The position numbers were made by a program, and so were the translations under genes. A DNA stretch of 64,000 nucleotides. Origin: Bacteroidota bacterium (GTDB taxonomy: Bacteria > Bacteroidota > Ignavibacteria > UBA10030 > UBA6906). The stretch lies in assembly GCA_030835135.1 (NCBI GenBank), contig JAUQWO010000076.1, positions 1-64,000 on the forward strand, given 5' to 3'. The notes beneath the pieces were generated by a model that saw only the letters and a program-made list of their open reading frames with translations, made no database searches and was not told the DNA's origin. Of the stretch, positions 12,939-24,448 are shown in pieces (position 1 is the first letter of the stretch; each line of letters starts with the position of its first letter).

Positions 12939-15041
12939 ATGCCGCGACAATATCCGCTTGAGCGGACGCGCAATATCGGCATCAGCGCACATATCGATGC
13001 CGGAAAAACCACAACGACGGAACGCATCCTGTTCTATACCGGTGTTCTCCACCGCATGGGCGAAGTCCATGACGGTGCTGCCACCATGGACTGGATGGAG
13101 CAGGAGAAAGAGCGCGGCATCACCATTACTTCCGCGGCGACCACCTGTTTCTGGGACAACCACCGTATCAATATCATTGACACCCCGGGTCACGTGGACG
13201 TCACGGCCGAGGTCGAGCGCTCGCTGCGCGTGCTGGACGGTGCGATCGCGCTGTTCTGCGCCGTTGGCGGCGTCGAGCCGCAGTCCGAGACCGTGTGGCG
13301 TCAGATGGACAAGTATGGCGTCCCCCGCATGGCGTTCATCAACAAGATGGACCGTGTCGGCGCCGACTTCCTGAACGTGGTGCAGATGATGAAGGACCGG
13401 CTCGGTGCCCATGCGGTGCCGATCCAGATCCCTGTGGGTGAAGGCGACATGTTCGCCGGCATCATCGACCTCGTCACCATGAAGGCCATGATGTACCGCG
13501 AGTCCTCGCTCGGCACCGAGTGGGACGAGATGGACATCCCGCATGACATGCAGGGCCGTGCCCAGGTCTACCGCACGAAGATGCTCGAAGCGATCTCCGA
13601 CGAGGATGATACGCTGCTCGAGAAATATCTCGAGGGCAAGGAGATCACGCCCACCGAGATCCGTGCCGCGCTGCGCAAGTCGTGCCTCAAAGTGAATATC
13701 ATCCCGGTCCTGTGCGGCTCGTCCTTCAAGAACAAGGGCGTGCAGATGCTGCTGGACTCGGTGATCCAGTACCTGCCGTCGCCGCTGGACCTGAACACGG
13801 GCACGGTGACCGGTCATCATGTGAACATGACCGACAAGGTCGAGCGCAAGGTCTCCGACAAGGAGCCCTTCACGGCGCTGGCGTTCAAGATCATGTCCGA
13901 CCCGTTCGTCGGCAAGCTGACATATTTCCGCATCTACTCTGGCACCCTGAAGTCGGGTTCGTACGTGTACAACTCGATCACGGACAAGAAGGAGCGTCTG
14001 AGCCGCATCCTGCGGATGCATGCGAACACGCGGGAAGATGTGGATGAGGCCTACGCGGGCGACATCGTGGCGGCGGTGGGGTTGAAGAACACCCGGACCG
14101 GCGATACGTTGTGCACCGAAGACGATCCGCTCATTCTCGAGAAGATGACGTTCCCTGATCCGGTGATCCACGTCGCGATCGAAGCGAAGACGAAGGCGGA
14201 CCAGGAGAAGATGGGCGAAGCGATGGCGAAGCTGTCCGAAGAGGACCCGACGTTGCGAGTCTCGACCAACGAAGAGACCGGCCAGACGATCATCAGCGGT
14301 ATGGGCGAGCTTCATCTGGAGATCATTGTCGACCGCATGCGCCGCGAGTTCAAGGTCGAGGCGAACATCGGCAAGCCGCAGGTCGCGTACAAAGAGACGA
14401 TCCGCAAGAAGGTGCAGCAGGAGGGGAAGTTCGTGCGGCAGAGCGGTGGCCGCGGCCAGTTCGGTCATGTCTGGATCGAAGTGGAGCCCAACGAGAAGGG
14501 GAAGGGGTTTGTCTTCGAGAACGCCATCGTGGGCGGCGTGATCCCGAAGGAATACATCAAGCCGGTGGAGCAGGGGATCGCCGAGGCGATGCGCAACGGT
14601 GTGCTGGCCGGGTATCCGGTCGAGGACATCAAGGTGAAGCTGTTCGACGGCTCGTTCCACGAGGTGGACTCGTCGGAAATGGCGTTCAAGATCGCCGGCT
14701 CCATGGCATTCAAGGATGCCGCCCGCAAGGCGGACCCGGCGATCCTCGAGCCGATCATGGGTGTGGAGGTCGTCACGCCCGAGGAGTACATGGGCGACGT
14801 GATGGGCGATCTGAACTCACGGCGCGGCAAGATCTCCGGCATGGCGCCCCGCAAGGACGCGCAGGTGATCAAGGCGATGGTGCCGCTCTCCGAGATGTTC
14901 GGGTATTCGACGACATTGCGCTCCATGACCCAGGGGCGCGCCATCTACTCGATGGAGCTGTCGCACTACGATGAGGCGCCGAAGAGCGTTGCGGAAGCCA
15001 TCATCGAAAAGATCAAAGGAAAGAATTCTGTAACGGCGTAA
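12939..15041 (+). CDS. fusA: Translation elongation factor G
   Basis: A 700-residue EF-G. Domain I has the P-loop [12 protein letters not shown], the effector region [14 protein letters not shown] and the [10 protein letters not shown] specificity motif. Domains II-V follow, with [13 protein letters not shown] in domain IV and the C-terminal [22 protein letters not shown] drives ribosome translocation and, with RRF, recycling. Normal length. It lies 10 bp after rpsG. Confidence 0.97.
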   Translation: MPRQYPLERTRNIGISAHIDAGKTTTTERILFYTGVLHRMGEVHDGAATMDWMEQEKERGITITSAATTCFWDNHRINIIDTPGHVDVTAEVERSLRVLDGAIALFCAVGGVEPQSETVWRQMDKYGVPRMAFINKMDRVGADFLNVVQMMKDRLGAHAVPIQIPVGEGDMFAGIIDLVTMKAMMYRESSLGTEWDEMDIPHDMQGRAQVYRTKMLEAISDEDDTLLEKYLEGKEITPTEIRAALRKSCLKVNIIPVLCGSSFKNKGVQMLLDSVIQYLPSPLDLNTGTVTGHHVNMTDKVERKVSDKEPFTALAFKIMSDPFVGKLTYFRIYSGTLKSGSYVYNSITDKKERLSRILRMHANTREDVDEAYAGDIVAAVGLKNTRTGDTLCTEDDPLILEKMTFPDPVIHVAIEAKTKADQEKMGEAMAKLSEEDPTLRVSTNEETGQTIISGMGELHLEIIVDRMRREFKVEANIGKPQVAYKETIRKKVQQEGKFVRQSGGRGQFGHVWIEVEPNEKGKGFVFENAIVGGVIPKEYIKPVEQGIAEAMRNGVLAGYPVEDIKVKLFDGSFHEVDSSEMAFKIAGSMAFKDAARKADPAILEPIMGVEVVTPEEYMGDVMGDLNSRRGKISGMAPRKDAQVIKAMVPLSEMFGYSTTLRSMTQGRAIYSMELSHYDEAPKSVAEAIIEKIKGKNSVTA

Positions 15042-15072
15042 TATCCCCTTCTATCCAGAGGAGAATAGAGCA

Positions 15073-16284
<1,212 letters not shown>

Positions 16285-16299
16285 GGAGTACTGTTAACC

Positions 16300-16608
16300 G
16301 TGGCCGGTCAAAAAATACGCATAAAGCTCAAATCGTACGATCACAACCTGATCGACAAGTCTGCGGAAAAGATCATCAAGACTGTCAAGTCAACAGGCGC
16401 TGTGGTCTCCGGCCCGATTCCGTTACCCACGAAGCGTACGGTCTATACTGTGCTTCGGTCACCTCATGTTGACAAGAAGTCGAGGGAGCAATTCGAGACG
16501 CGCGCGCACAAGCGGCTGATCGATATTCTGAACTCGACGAACAGGACCGTTGACTCCCTGATGAAGCTGGATCTTCCCGCGGGCGTCGACGTCGAGATCA
16601 AGGTCTAA
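16300..16608 (+). CDS. rpsJ: 30S ribosomal protein S10
   Basis: A 102-residue S10, from GTG behind AAGGAG. It has [17 protein letters not shown], the long loop [29 protein letters not shown] and the C-terminal [12 protein letters not shown]10 is part of the 30S head and is the NusE partner of NusG. It is the first gene of the S10 operon but lies only 15 bp after tuf, so no separate promoter is visible. A strong hairpin follows before rplC. Confidence 0.97.
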   Translation: MAGQKIRIKLKSYDHNLIDKSAEKIIKTVKSTGAVVSGPIPLPTKRTVYTVLRSPHVDKKSREQFETRAHKRLIDILNSTNRTVDSLMKLDLPAGVDVEIKV

Positions 16609-16641
16609 CCGGACCAACGACAACACAGGTGTACCCCCTGA

Positions 16642-16669
16642 CGATGGGTCCCGCTTGCGGGGCCCATCG
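16642..16669 (+). promoter_or_regulatory. Very stable hairpin between rpsJ and rplC
   Basis: A 12-bp stem (CGATGGGTCCCG pairing with CGGGGCCCATCG, one T-G pair) closes a CTTG tetraloop. It lies in the 147-nt rpsJ-rplC spacer. No T-tract follows, so it is unlikely to be a plain terminator. It could be an RNA processing site or a binding site for a ribosomal protein such as L4 or L3, by analogy with the S10 leader of E. coli, which however lies before rpsJ. Function is inferred only. Confidence 0.6.
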
Positions 16670-16755
16670 GACGGGACGGGAGAACGGCGTCGGGAGCAGT
16701 GTCCGCAGTGGTGCGGCCTCCTGGGCGGCAAGTGCATGCATACATGGATGGTGGT

Positions 16756-17391
16756 ATGACAGGACTACTTGGAAAAAAACTCGGCATGACCAGCATCTTC
16801 GATGAATCTGGTCAGGTGATCCCCTGCACGGTGATTGAAGCCGGCCCCTGCTACGTCACGCAGATCCGTACCAAAGAGCGTGACGGGTATGAGGCGGTTC
16901 AACTCGGGTTCGGGGAGAAGAAAGAACGGCTCGTCAGCAAGCCCCTGCGCGGACATTTCGCGAAGGCCGGGGCAAAGCTGGCGCGTGTCGTACGTGAGTT
17001 CCGCGGGAACGGGATCGCAGAAATGCAACCCGGCCAGGAGTTCACGGTCGACCGGGTGTTTGCCAAAGGCGACGTCGTCAAGGTGGTCGGCACCTCCAAA
17101 GGGCGCGGCTTCCAGGGCGTCGTGAAACGGCATCACTTCGGCGGCGGCGCGCGGACGCACGGTCAGAGCGACCGCATGCGTGCACCGGGCTCCATCGGCT
17201 CATCGTCGTATCCGTCGCGTGTCTTCAAAGGGCAACGCATGGCGGGACGGATGGGCGGCACCCAGATCACGGTGCGCAACCTGACGGTGGTCGGCGTGAT
17301 CGCGGACTCGAACCTGCTTCTGATCAAGGGTTCGGTCCCCGGCGCGGTGAACGGCGTCGTGGAAATCCACAAGCTCACGACTCAACAGTAA
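16756..17391 (+). CDS. rplC: 50S ribosomal protein L3
   Basis: A 211-residue L3. The start at 16756 gives the family N-terminus [15 protein letters not shown] and has GGTGGT just upstream. It contains [20 protein letters not shown] and [15 protein letters not shown], the extension that reaches the peptidyl-transferase centre, and ends with [12 protein letters not shown]3 is an early 50S assembly protein. Two further in-frame starts lie upstream (16699 and 16744) but would add a non-family leader. Confidence 0.95.
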   Translation: MTGLLGKKLGMTSIFDESGQVIPCTVIEAGPCYVTQIRTKERDGYEAVQLGFGEKKERLVSKPLRGHFAKAGAKLARVVREFRGNGIAEMQPGQEFTVDRVFAKGDVVKVVGTSKGRGFQGVVKRHHFGGGARTHGQSDRMRAPGSIGSSSYPSRVFKGQRMAGRMGGTQITVRNLTVVGVIADSNLLLIKGSVPGAVNGVVEIHKLTTQQ

Positions 17392-17406
17392 CGACAGAGT
17401 GCGGCG

Positions 17407-18036
17407 ATGGAACTCAACGTATATAAGAAGGACGGGACGAAGAGCGGTGAGACGGTGAAGCTCTCGGAGGACATCTTCGGGATCGAGCCGAACCATCATC
17501 TGATCTACCGTGCGGTGCGCGTGTACCTCGACAATCAGCGTCAGGGCACGTCCAAGGTGAAGACGCGCCGGGAAGTGCGGGGCGGCGGCAAGAAGCCGTT
17601 CAAGCAGAAGCACACCGGTATGGCCCGTCAGGGCACCTCGCGGTCGCCCGTGATGGTCGGCGGTGGTTCGATCTTCGGGCCCGAGCCGCGCGACTACACG
17701 AACCAGTTGCCGGCAGGCATGCGCCGTCTGGCACGGAAGTCCGCGCTCTCGCTCAAGGCGAAGGAAGGTCTGATCCGGGTGATCGAGGATTTCTCGACGG
17801 CCGTGCCGAAGACCAAGGAGATGATGGGCGTGCTGAAGGCGCTGGAGCTCGGTTCCACCAAGACGCTCCTGCTCCTCGCCAGGCCCGATGCCAACGTGGT
17901 GAAGTCCGGCCGGAACATCCCCGGGCTGCACGTGGCGCAGGCCGACAAGGCGTCGACCTATGATTTCGTGAACACCCAGGTGCTGCTCATCCAGAAGAGC
18001 GCGCTGGAGGTGTTGCAGAATACGTTCAAGAACTAA
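17407..18036 (+). CDS. rplD: 50S ribosomal protein L4
   Basis: A 209-residue L4. It carries the extended tunnel loop TRREVRGGGKKPFKQKHTG and ARQGTSRSP, with GGGSIFGPEPRDY, and the globular core ending TYDFVNTQVLLIQKSALEVL. The loop lines the nascent-peptide exit tunnel. L4 is also the autoregulator of S10 operons in gamma-proteobacteria; whether it acts here on the 16642 hairpin is unknown. 15 bp after rplC. Confidence 0.96.
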   Translation: MELNVYKKDGTKSGETVKLSEDIFGIEPNHHLIYRAVRVYLDNQRQGTSKVKTRREVRGGGKKPFKQKHTGMARQGTSRSPVMVGGGSIFGPEPRDYTNQLPAGMRRLARKSALSLKAKEGLIRVIEDFSTAVPKTKEMMGVLKALELGSTKTLLLLARPDANVVKSGRNIPGLHVAQADKASTYDFVNTQVLLIQKSALEVLQNTFKN

Positions 18037-18053
18037 GAGCGCGTGAAGCGACC

Positions 18054-18344
18054 ATGACTGGCATTCTGAAGAGACCGATCGTCACGGAAAAGATGACTGC
18101 GCTGCAGGAGAAGGGTCAGTATGCCTTCGAAGTGTCCCTGGCGGCCAACAAGATCTCCATTGCGCAGGCAGTAGCGAAGAAATTCAACGTCACGGTCCTG
18201 GACGTCCGTACCATCCGGTACAAAGGCAAGGCCAAGTCGCAGATGACCAAGCGCGGGCGCTTTGAAGGCAGGACCTCCGCTTGGAAAAAAGCGATCGTGC
18301 GCCTGAAGGCAGGCGACAAGATCGAGTTCTTCCAGAATGTTTGA
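18054..18344 (+). CDS. rplW: 50S ribosomal protein L23
   Basis: A 96-residue L23. The conserved start GILKRPIVTEKMT is followed by YAFEVSLAANKISIAQAVAKKFNV, the basic loop and a C-terminal strand ending in KIEFF. L23 lies at the tunnel exit and is the docking point for trigger factor and SRP. Normal length, 17 bp after rplD. Confidence 0.96.
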   Translation: MTGILKRPIVTEKMTALQEKGQYAFEVSLAANKISIAQAVAKKFNVTVLDVRTIRYKGKAKSQMTKRGRFEGRTSAWKKAIVRLKAGDKIEFFQNV

Positions 18345-18369
18345 TAGTCAACAGCGATAGAGAATCACC

Positions 18370-19197
18370 ATGGCCATACGTAAACTCAAGCCGGTGACAC
18401 CGGGAACGCGCTGGGCATCCGTCCCCGCCTTCACCGAGATCACCAAGAGCCGTCCCGAAAAGGGATTGATCGAGCCGCTGCGCAAGAGCGGCGGTCGGAA
18501 CAACACGGGCCGCGTCACCTCGCGTCACCGTGGGGGCGGGCACAAGCGCTTCTACCGCGTGATCGATTTCAAGCGGAACAAGACCGGCATGGATGCGAAG
18601 GTGACGGCGATCGAATACGATCCGAACCGCTCCTCGCGCATCGCGCTGCTCCAGTACGCCGATGGCGAACGCCGGTACATCATCGCGCCCGAAGGCGTGA
18701 AGGTGGGCGACGTGCTCCGGTCCGGGGCCGATGCCGAGATCCGCACGGGCAACGCGATGCCGCTGGCGAACATCCCCGCGGGCACGTTCGTGCACAACAT
18801 CGAACTCCGTCCGGGCAAGGGTGCGCAGGTCGCGCGCAGCGCGGGCATGGCCGTGCAGTTGATGGCGAAGGAAGGCAAGTTCGCGCAGCTCCGCATGCCG
18901 TCCGGCGAGGTCCGTGCCATTGCGCTCGAGTGCATGGCCACCATCGGTGGCGTCGGGAATGCCGATCACGAGAATCTGAGCGTTGGCAAGGCGGGCCGCA
19001 ACCGCTGGCTGGGCATCCGTCCGCAGTCGCGCGGTGTGGTGCAGAATCCGGTCGACCACCCGCACGGTGGCGGCGAGGGCAAATCGCCCCAGGGCAACCC
19101 CCACCCGGTGTCACCATGGGGATGGCATACCAAGGGTAAGAAGACCCGCAAGCACAAGAAGGCATCCAGCAAGTTCATCGTGAAACGAAGGAAGTAA
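18370..19197 (+). CDS. rplB: 50S ribosomal protein L2
   Basis: A 275-residue L2. It has [12 protein letters not shown] near the N-terminus, [21 protein letters not shown], the OB/SH3 core, and the C-terminal segment with [20 protein letters not shown], whose histidine is next to the peptidyl-transferase centre. L2 is required for subunit association. Normal length. rpsS starts 4 bp after its stop codon. Confidence 0.97.
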   Translation: MAIRKLKPVTPGTRWASVPAFTEITKSRPEKGLIEPLRKSGGRNNTGRVTSRHRGGGHKRFYRVIDFKRNKTGMDAKVTAIEYDPNRSSRIALLQYADGERRYIIAPEGVKVGDVLRSGADAEIRTGNAMPLANIPAGTFVHNIELRPGKGAQVARSAGMAVQLMAKEGKFAQLRMPSGEVRAIALECMATIGGVGNADHENLSVGKAGRNRWLGIRPQSRGVVQNPVDHPHGGGEGKSPQGNPHPVSPWGWHTKGKKTRKHKKASSKFIVKRRK

Positions 19198-19201
19198 GCG
19201 C

Positions 19202-19489
19202 ATGAGTCGCTCGCTGAAAAAAGGACCGTTCGTTAGCGTCCGGCTGCTCGAGCAGGTGGCCGCCCTGTCGAAGGGGAACCAGAAGAAGGTCATTAAGACC
19301 TGGTCCCGTGCATCGACCATTACGCCGGACTTTGTCGGCCAGACGTTCGCCGTGCACAACGGGAACAAGTTCATTCCGGTCTACATCCACGAAGGCATGG
19401 TCGGGCACAAGTTGGGTGAGTTCGCCCCGACCCGGTTGTTCCGCGGACATCCGGGCGTCAGAAAAGAAGAAACGTCGAAACCGGGATAA
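19202..19489 (+). CDS. rpsS: 30S ribosomal protein S19
   Basis: A 95-residue S19 with [11 protein letters not shown], the lysine-rich patch, [22 protein letters not shown] and the C-terminal [12 protein letters not shown]. It binds the 30S head with S13. Its ribosome site (AAGGAAG) lies at the end of rplB, suggesting translational coupling. Confidence 0.96.
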   Translation: MSRSLKKGPFVSVRLLEQVAALSKGNQKKVIKTWSRASTITPDFVGQTFAVHNGNKFIPVYIHEGMVGHKLGEFAPTRLFRGHPGVRKEETSKPG

Positions 19490-19495
19490 GCAGCC

Positions 19496-19975
19496 ATGGA
19501 AGCTAAGGCGATCAACAGATACATTGGCACTTCGCCGCGCAAGATGCGGCTGGTCATTGACCTGATCCGCGGGAAGTCGGTGGACGAGGCGCTGCACATT
19601 CTTCACTACTCCACGAAGCACGCATCGCGGGTGGCGGAGAAGGTCCTGCGGTCGGCGGTGGCCAACCTGCAGAACAAGGATGATGCAGGGCGCATCGAAC
19701 CGGCGGGCATGGTCGTGAAGACCGCGTTCGTGGACAGCGGCATGGCGATGAAGCGGATCCTGCCGGCCCCGATGGGCCGTGCGTTCCGGATGCGCAAGCG
19801 TTCGAACCACGTGACGATCGTGGTGGCGGCGAAGGAGGAGAAGGCGAAGCCGGTGCAGCCGAAGAAGGCCGCGAAGCCGGTGGCCGAGAAGGCGGAGAAG
19901 AAGGACGCCCCGAAGAAGAAGGCGGCTCCGAAGGCCGCGAAGCCGGCGAAACCGGCGACCAAGGAATCGAAGTAA
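19496..19975 (+). CDS. rplV: 50S ribosomal protein L22 with a basic C-terminal tail
   Basis: The first 110 residues match L22: YIGTSPRKMRLVIDLIRGKSVDEAL, SRVAEKVLRSAVANLQNK and the tunnel hairpin MKRILPAPMGRAFRMRKRSNHVTIVV. A tail of about 48 residues built from Lys, Ala and Pro follows (residues 112-159), making the protein 159 residues against about 110-120 in typical family members. The tail is probably disordered and solvent exposed or rRNA binding. It uses the same codons as the rest of the gene. Confidence 0.95.
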   Translation: MEAKAINRYIGTSPRKMRLVIDLIRGKSVDEALHILHYSTKHASRVAEKVLRSAVANLQNKDDAGRIEPAGMVVKTAFVDSGMAMKRILPAPMGRAFRMRKRSNHVTIVVAAKEEKAKPVQPKKAAKPVAEKAEKKDAPKKKAAPKAAKPAKPATKESK

Positions 19976-19996
19976 CCGCACAAGGAAGGAATCGTC

Positions 19997-20668
19997 GTGG
20001 GACAGAAAACACATCCGATCGGTCTGCGTCTGGGCATCATCCGCTCCTGGGATTCCAACTGGTACGACGAGAAGTCGTTCGCCGGGAAGCTGGAAGAGGA
20101 CCGGACGATCCGCAACTACGTGCGGAACCGTTTGAAGAAGGCGGGCATCTCCCGCATTCTGATCGAGCGGACGCCGAAGCGTGCGGTGATCACGATCAAC
20201 ACGTCGCGTCCGGGCATCGTCATCGGCCGGAGCGGGAAGGAGATCTCGCAGCTCGAGGAAGAGCTGAAGAAGATCACCAACAAGGAAGTGAAGATCCTGA
20301 TCAACGAGATCAAGCGGCCCGAGCTGGATGCGTACCTGGTCGCCGAGAACATTGCGCAGCAGCTCGAGGGACGTATCGCGTTCCGGCGCGCGATGAAGAA
20401 CGGCATCACCGCCGCGATGCGCATGGGTGCGGAAGGTGTGCGCGTGAAGGCCGCCGGCCGTCTGGGCGGCGCGGAAATGGCGCGCACCGAGCAGTACAAG
20501 GAAGGACGAATCCCGCTGCACACGCTGCGTGCGGACATTGACTACGCGACGGCGACGGCGCGGACCATTTACGGAGCGATCGGCGTGAAGGTATGGATCT
20601 GCAAGGGCGAAGTGCTGGATGCCCAGCAGACGATGCAGCAACCGGCACAGCCCCGCCGCGGGCAGTAA
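19997..20668 (+). CDS. rpsC: 30S ribosomal protein S3
   Basis: A 223-residue S3, from GTG behind AAGGAAGG. It starts [22 protein letters not shown]. The KH domain contains [13 protein letters not shown], and the C-terminal domain has [19 protein letters not shown] and [15 protein letters not shown]3 lines the mRNA entry channel and has helicase activity with S4. The last 20 residues are Gln/Pro-rich. Confidence 0.96.
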   Translation: MGQKTHPIGLRLGIIRSWDSNWYDEKSFAGKLEEDRTIRNYVRNRLKKAGISRILIERTPKRAVITINTSRPGIVIGRSGKEISQLEEELKKITNKEVKILINEIKRPELDAYLVAENIAQQLEGRIAFRRAMKNGITAAMRMGAEGVRVKAAGRLGGAEMARTEQYKEGRIPLHTLRADIDYATATARTIYGAIGVKVWICKGEVLDAQQTMQQPAQPRRGQ

Positions 20669-20693
20669 TCAGATCAAGCAGGAGTAGCACATC

Positions 20694-21116
20694 ATGTTGA
20701 TGCCGAAACGTGTAAAATTCAGGAAGGCGCAGCGCGGACGCATGCGGGGGAAGGCAACCCGTGGCGCGAACGTGGACTTCGGGGATTTCGGTCTGAAGGC
20801 GCTGGAGCCCGGCTGGATCACCCAGCGGCAGATCGAAGCGGCCCGTGTGACCCTGACCCGCATGATGAAGCGCGAAGGTCGGATCTGGATCCGGATCTTC
20901 CCGGACAAGCCGGTCACGAAGAAGCCTGCCGAGACCCGTATGGGTAAGGGAAAAGGCGCGCCGGAGTACTGGGTGGCGGTGATCAAGCCCGGGCGCGTGA
21001 TGTTCGAGGTGGGTGGTACCACGAAGGCTACGGCGGTCGAAGCGCTCACCCTGGCGTCGCACAAGCTGCCGATCAAGACGAAAATCAGTACCCGGCCCGA
21101 CTACGAGGGGGCCTGA
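20694..21116 (+). CDS. rplP: 50S ribosomal protein L16
   Basis: A 140-residue L16. It begins [19 protein letters not shown] and contains [23 protein letters not shown], the [29 protein letters not shown] segment near the A site, and a C-terminal KLPIKTKI. L16 helps position A-site tRNA. Normal length; AGGAG lies about 10 nt upstream. Confidence 0.97.
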   Translation: MLMPKRVKFRKAQRGRMRGKATRGANVDFGDFGLKALEPGWITQRQIEAARVTLTRMMKREGRIWIRIFPDKPVTKKPAETRMGKGKGAPEYWVAVIKPGRVMFEVGGTTKATAVEALTLASHKLPIKTKISTRPDYEGA

Positions 21117-21130
21117 TCCAAGGAGAGCGT

Positions 21131-21373
21131 ATGAAGGTACTTGAACTGAACAATCTCTCGATCGAAGAACTGAAGCGTCGGTTGTCCGACGAACAGGAGA
21201 ACCTGGCGAACCTGCGCTTCCAGCTTGCCACAAGCCAGCTGGAGAGCCCGATCCGTGTGCGGTCGGTCCGCAAGGACATCGCCCGGATCCAGACGGTGCT
21301 GCGTCAGAGGGAGGCAGCGGCCGCGGCCGGACAGACCACAAAGACTGAGAACACCGAGGTGAAGACGTCATGA
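21131..21373 (+). CDS. rpmC: 50S ribosomal protein L29
   Basis: An 80-residue L29: two antiparallel helices with [32 protein letters not shown] and [16 protein letters not shown], then a short Ala/Thr-rich tail. It is located near the tunnel exit beside L23. Its last codons overlap the rpsQ start by 4 bp (ATGA), implying coupled translation. Confidence 0.95.
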   Translation: MKVLELNNLSIEELKRRLSDEQENLANLRFQLATSQLESPIRVRSVRKDIARIQTVLRQREAAAAAGQTTKTENTEVKTS

Positions 21374-21657
21374 CCCCTGAGTCGGCAGCCGCAGTCGCCC
21401 CCGTCCGCAGTACGCGTCGCAAGACCCGTATCGGCAAGGTGGTGAGCACGAAGATGAACAAGAGCATCCTGGTCACGATCGAACGCCGGGTGCCGCATCC
21501 ACTCTACAAGAAGTATTTCCGCCGGACCACCAAGCTGATGGTGCATGATGAGCAGAGCACCGCGGGCGTAGGGGATACGGTGAAGATCATGGAGACCCGG
21601 CCGATGAGCAAGCAGAAGCGCTGGCGCCTGGTGTCCGTCATCGAAAAAGCAAAGTGA
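21370..21657 (+). CDS. rpsQ: 30S ribosomal protein S17
   Basis: A 95-residue S17 with an extra N-terminal stretch of about 12 residues. The OB-fold core carries [45 protein letters not shown] and [21 protein letters not shown]. It binds 16S helix 11 early in 30S assembly. It overlaps rpmC by 4 bp. Confidence 0.95.
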   Translation: MTPESAAAVAPVRSTRRKTRIGKVVSTKMNKSILVTIERRVPHPLYKKYFRRTTKLMVHDEQSTAGVGDTVKIMETRPMSKQKRWRLVSVIEKAK

Positions 21658-21682
21658 GCGATCGTCCACGGAGTAAACGCAC

Positions 21683-22051
21683 ATGATCCAGGAAGAAACA
21701 AACCTCGTAGTGGCCGATAACTCGGGCGCCAAGAAGGTCCGGTGCATCAGGGTTCTCGGCGGGTCCGACCGCAGATATGCCGGTCTGGGCGACCAGATCA
21801 TCGTCTCGGTCAAGTCCGCCATCCCCAACGCAACGGTGAAAAAGGGCGAGGTCGCCCGCGCGGTGATCGTGCGGACGAGGAAGGAAACGCGGCGCAAGGA
21901 CGGATCGTTCATCCGGTTCGACGAGAACGCGGCCGTCCTCATCAATGATGCCGGCGAACCCCGCGGCAGCCGTATCTTCGGGCCGGTGGCCCGCGAACTG
22001 CGCGAGCGCCAGTACATGAAGATCGTGTCGCTCGCACCGGAAGTGTTATAA
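21683..22051 (+). CDS. rplN: 50S ribosomal protein L14
   Basis: A 122-residue L14 of exact family length. It has [27 protein letters not shown], the basic loop with [19 protein letters not shown], and [28 protein letters not shown] at the C-terminus. L14 lies at the subunit interface and is bound by RsfS. First gene of the spc group, 25 bp after rpsQ. Confidence 0.97.
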   Translation: MIQEETNLVVADNSGAKKVRCIRVLGGSDRRYAGLGDQIIVSVKSAIPNATVKKGEVARAVIVRTRKETRRKDGSFIRFDENAAVLINDAGEPRGSRIFGPVARELRERQYMKIVSLAPEVL

Positions 22052-22063
22052 GGAACCAGGCGC

Positions 22064-22387
22064 ATGAAGATCAGGAAGAATGATTCCGTCATGGTCATCG
22101 CGGGCAATGCCCGCGGGAAGACCGGCAAAGTGCTGAAGGTGTACCCCGAGAGGGAGCGCATCATCGTGGAAGGCGTGAACATCATGAAGCGCCACACGCG
22201 TCCGAGCCAGAAGAATCCGCAGGGCGGGATCGTCCAGCGCGAGGCACCCATCCACGTGTCGAACGTGATGTTGCTGGACCCGAAGCAGAATCAGCCCACG
22301 CGCGTTGGCACCAGCGTGGTGAAGGACGAGACCACCGGCAAGAAGCGCCGCATGCGGGTGGCGAAAGCAACGGGCGAGATGTTCTGA
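22064..22387 (+). CDS. rplX: 50S ribosomal protein L24
   Basis: A 107-residue L24. The KOW motif is at the N-terminus (NDSVMVIAGNARGKTGKVLKVYPERERIIVEGVN), followed by KRHTRPSQKNPQGGIVQREAPIHVSNVML. L24 starts 50S assembly and lies at the tunnel exit. AGGAACC precedes the ATG, 12 bp after rplN. Confidence 0.96.
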   Translation: MKIRKNDSVMVIAGNARGKTGKVLKVYPERERIIVEGVNIMKRHTRPSQKNPQGGIVQREAPIHVSNVMLLDPKQNQPTRVGTSVVKDETTGKKRRMRVAKATGEMF

Positions 22388-22429
22388 GTCGCGCCCACTG
22401 AACGATAATCACATTACCCTGAAGCCGGT

Positions 22430-23110
22430 ATGAGCGACGAGAAATCCAAGAAGGCGAAGAAAGAGGCCCAGCGGCCCGCCAAGGAGAAAGAGGCACCTGC
22501 GGAGAAGGCCCCCAGGGCCAAGGGCCCCAAGGTGAAGGTGGTGGCCCGCATGAGCACCATGTACCGGGACCAGGTGATCCCCACCCTGATGAAGCGGTTC
22601 CAGTACTCGAACGTGATGCAGGTGCCGCGTCTCGAGAAGATCGCCATCAACATGGGCGTCGGGGTGGCCACCCAGGATGCCAAGATGGTGGAGGTCGCCG
22701 CCAAAGACCTCGAAGCCATCGTCGGCCAGAAGGTCGTCATCACCCGCGCGAAGAAGTCGATCTCGAACTTCAAGCTGCGCGAGAAGATGCCGATCGGCTG
22801 CCGCGTGACGCTCCGCCGCACGATCATGTATGAGTTCCTCGACCGGTTCATCAGCGTGACGGTCCCGCGTATCCGTGACTTCCGCGGGTTGCCCGACACG
22901 TCGTTCGATGGCCGCGGGAACTACACGATCGGGATCAAGGAACATACGATCTTCCCGGAGATCGACGTGGACAAGATCGCGCGGATCTTCGGGATGGACA
23001 TCACGTTCGTGACGACCGCGCAGACGGACGAGGAGGCGCAGGAGCTGCTGCGCGCCTTCGGCATGCCGTTCGTCAAGCGGCAGGAAGTACTCGAGACACC
23101 GAAAGCATAA
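22430..23110 (+). CDS. rplE: 50S ribosomal protein L5 with a charged N-terminal extension
   Basis: The body (residues about 42-226) is a normal L5: [88 protein letters not shown] and the C-terminal LLRAFGMPF. About 41 residues of Lys, Ala, Glu and Pro precede it. An internal ATG at 22550 with AAGGTGG upstream would yield the standard length, so the extension may be real or the start may lie there. L5 contacts P-site tRNA and 5S rRNA. Confidence 0.92.
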   Translation: MSDEKSKKAKKEAQRPAKEKEAPAEKAPRAKGPKVKVVARMSTMYRDQVIPTLMKRFQYSNVMQVPRLEKIAINMGVGVATQDAKMVEVAAKDLEAIVGQKVVITRAKKSISNFKLREKMPIGCRVTLRRTIMYEFLDRFISVTVPRIRDFRGLPDTSFDGRGNYTIGIKEHTIFPEIDVDKIARIFGMDITFVTTAQTDEEAQELLRAFGMPFVKRQEVLETPKA

Positions 23111-23130
23111 TCTGACAGGAGCTGTCCCAC

Positions 23131-23400
23131 ATGGCAAAGACCAGTTCAAAGGCCCGGCAGGCGAAGCGCGAACGACTCGTGGCGAAGTATGCCGCACTGC
23201 GCAAGGAGCTCAAAGAGAAGGGAGATTACGCCGCCCTGCAGGCATTGCCCCGGAACAGCAGCCCGACGCGTCTGCACAACCGGTGCATCATGACCGGCCG
23301 CCCGCGGGCGTACATGCGCAAGTTCGGGATCTCGCGCATCTCCTTCCGCGATCTCGCGTTGGAGGGGAAGATCCCCGGCGTGCGCAAAGCGAGCTGGTAA
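23131..23400 (+). CDS. rpsN: 30S ribosomal protein S14 (zinc-free type)
   Basis: An 89-residue S14 with [19 protein letters not shown], the conserved [15 protein letters not shown] and [35 protein letters not shown]. Only one of the four zinc cysteines of the short form is present, so this is the longer zinc-independent version. It sits in the 30S head. AGGAGCTG precedes the ATG. Confidence 0.96.
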   Translation: MAKTSSKARQAKRERLVAKYAALRKELKEKGDYAALQALPRNSSPTRLHNRCIMTGRPRAYMRKFGISRISFRDLALEGKIPGVRKASW

Positions 23401-23451
23401 GAGGTACGGGACTAACCACGTTTACAGTGTGAGTTGCAGGAGAATGACCTT

Positions 23452-23847
23452 ATGACAATGACCGATCCCGTCGCCGACTATCTGACCAGGCTGCGGAACG
23501 CCCTTCAGGCAGGCCACAAGCGTGTGGACGTGCCGGCTTCGAACCTGAAGCGTGAGATGACCAAGCTGCTGGTGGAGCATCAGTATGTTGCCGGCTTCAC
23601 CGAGGTGAAGGAGACCGCCCAGGGCGTGATCCGGATCCAGTTGAAGTATCAGGATACCAGGCCGGTCATCGCCGGACTGAAGCGCGTGAGCCGTCCGGGC
23701 CTGCGCAAGTACGTGGATGCGGATGCCATTCCGCGGGTGCTGGGCGGACTCGGGATCGCGATCATCTCAACGTCGAAGGGTCTGATGACCGACAAGCAGG
23801 CACGCGATGCGCGCGTCGGCGGCGAAGTTCTGTGCGAAATCTGGTAA
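23452..23847 (+). CDS. rpsH: 30S ribosomal protein S8
   Basis: A 131-residue S8. The N-terminal segment is MTDPVADYLTRLRNALQAGHKRVDVP, and the C-terminal segment is GLGIAIISTSKGLMTDKQARDARVGGEVLCEIW. The ATG at 23452 is chosen because AGGAGA lies 8 nt upstream and it restores family length; an in-frame TTG at 23434 would place the ribosome site inside the gene. S8 binds 16S helix 21 and represses spc operons in E. coli. Confidence 0.96.
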   Translation: MTMTDPVADYLTRLRNALQAGHKRVDVPASNLKREMTKLLVEHQYVAGFTEVKETAQGVIRIQLKYQDTRPVIAGLKRVSRPGLRKYVDADAIPRVLGGLGIAIISTSKGLMTDKQARDARVGGEVLCEIW

Positions 23848-23863
23848 CGAAGGAGAGACCACC

Positions 23864-24418
23864 GTGTCACGGATTGGAAAGAAACCTATCCCCGTTCAGC
23901 AGGGGGTGAAAGTGCAGGTTGCGGAGCGTGAGGTCACCCTCACCGGTCCGAAGGGAACGCTCAAAGCAGCGGTGCATCCCAACCTGAGCCTCGAGATGGC
24001 CGATGGCCAGTTGCTGGTGAAGCGTCACTCGGAAGCGAAGGGCGACCGCGCATTGCACGGACTCTGGCGCGCACTGTTGCAGAACATGATGGTCGGCGTG
24101 ACCACCGGCTATGCCCGCAAGCTCGAGCTCGTCGGCGTCGGGTACCGCGCCGAAATGAAAGGGAAGCGCCTTCAGCTGCTGCTGGGCTTCTCCCATCCCA
24201 TCCTGTTCGTTCCGCCCGGTGGGATCGAAGTCACCGCCCCGACACAGACCAGCATCCTGATCAGCGGCATCGATAAGGCACTGGTCGGTCAGGTCGCGGC
24301 CAAGATCCGTTCCTTCCGTCCGCCCGAACCGTACAAGGGCAAGGGCGTCAAGTATGAAGGCGAGCGCATCCGCAGGAAGGCCGGTAAGGCCGCTGCTGCG
24401 GGCGGGGCCAAGTCATAA
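23864..24418 (+). CDS. rplF: 50S ribosomal protein L6
   Basis: A 184-residue L6. GTG at 23864 with AAGGAGA seven bases upstream gives the family start SRIGKKPIPV. It contains VTLTGPKGTL, GLWRALLQNMMVGVTTGYARKLELVGVGYRAE and the C-terminal RSFRPPEPYKGKGVKYEGERIRRKAGKAA. L6 lies near the sarcin-ricin loop. Normal length. Confidence 0.96.
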   Translation: MSRIGKKPIPVQQGVKVQVAEREVTLTGPKGTLKAAVHPNLSLEMADGQLLVKRHSEAKGDRALHGLWRALLQNMMVGVTTGYARKLELVGVGYRAEMKGKRLQLLLGFSHPILFVPPGGIEVTAPTQTSILISGIDKALVGQVAAKIRSFRPPEPYKGKGVKYEGERIRRKAGKAAAAGGAKS

Positions 24419-24448
24419 TCACAGGTCTGGACCGGGAGCATTATTCGT

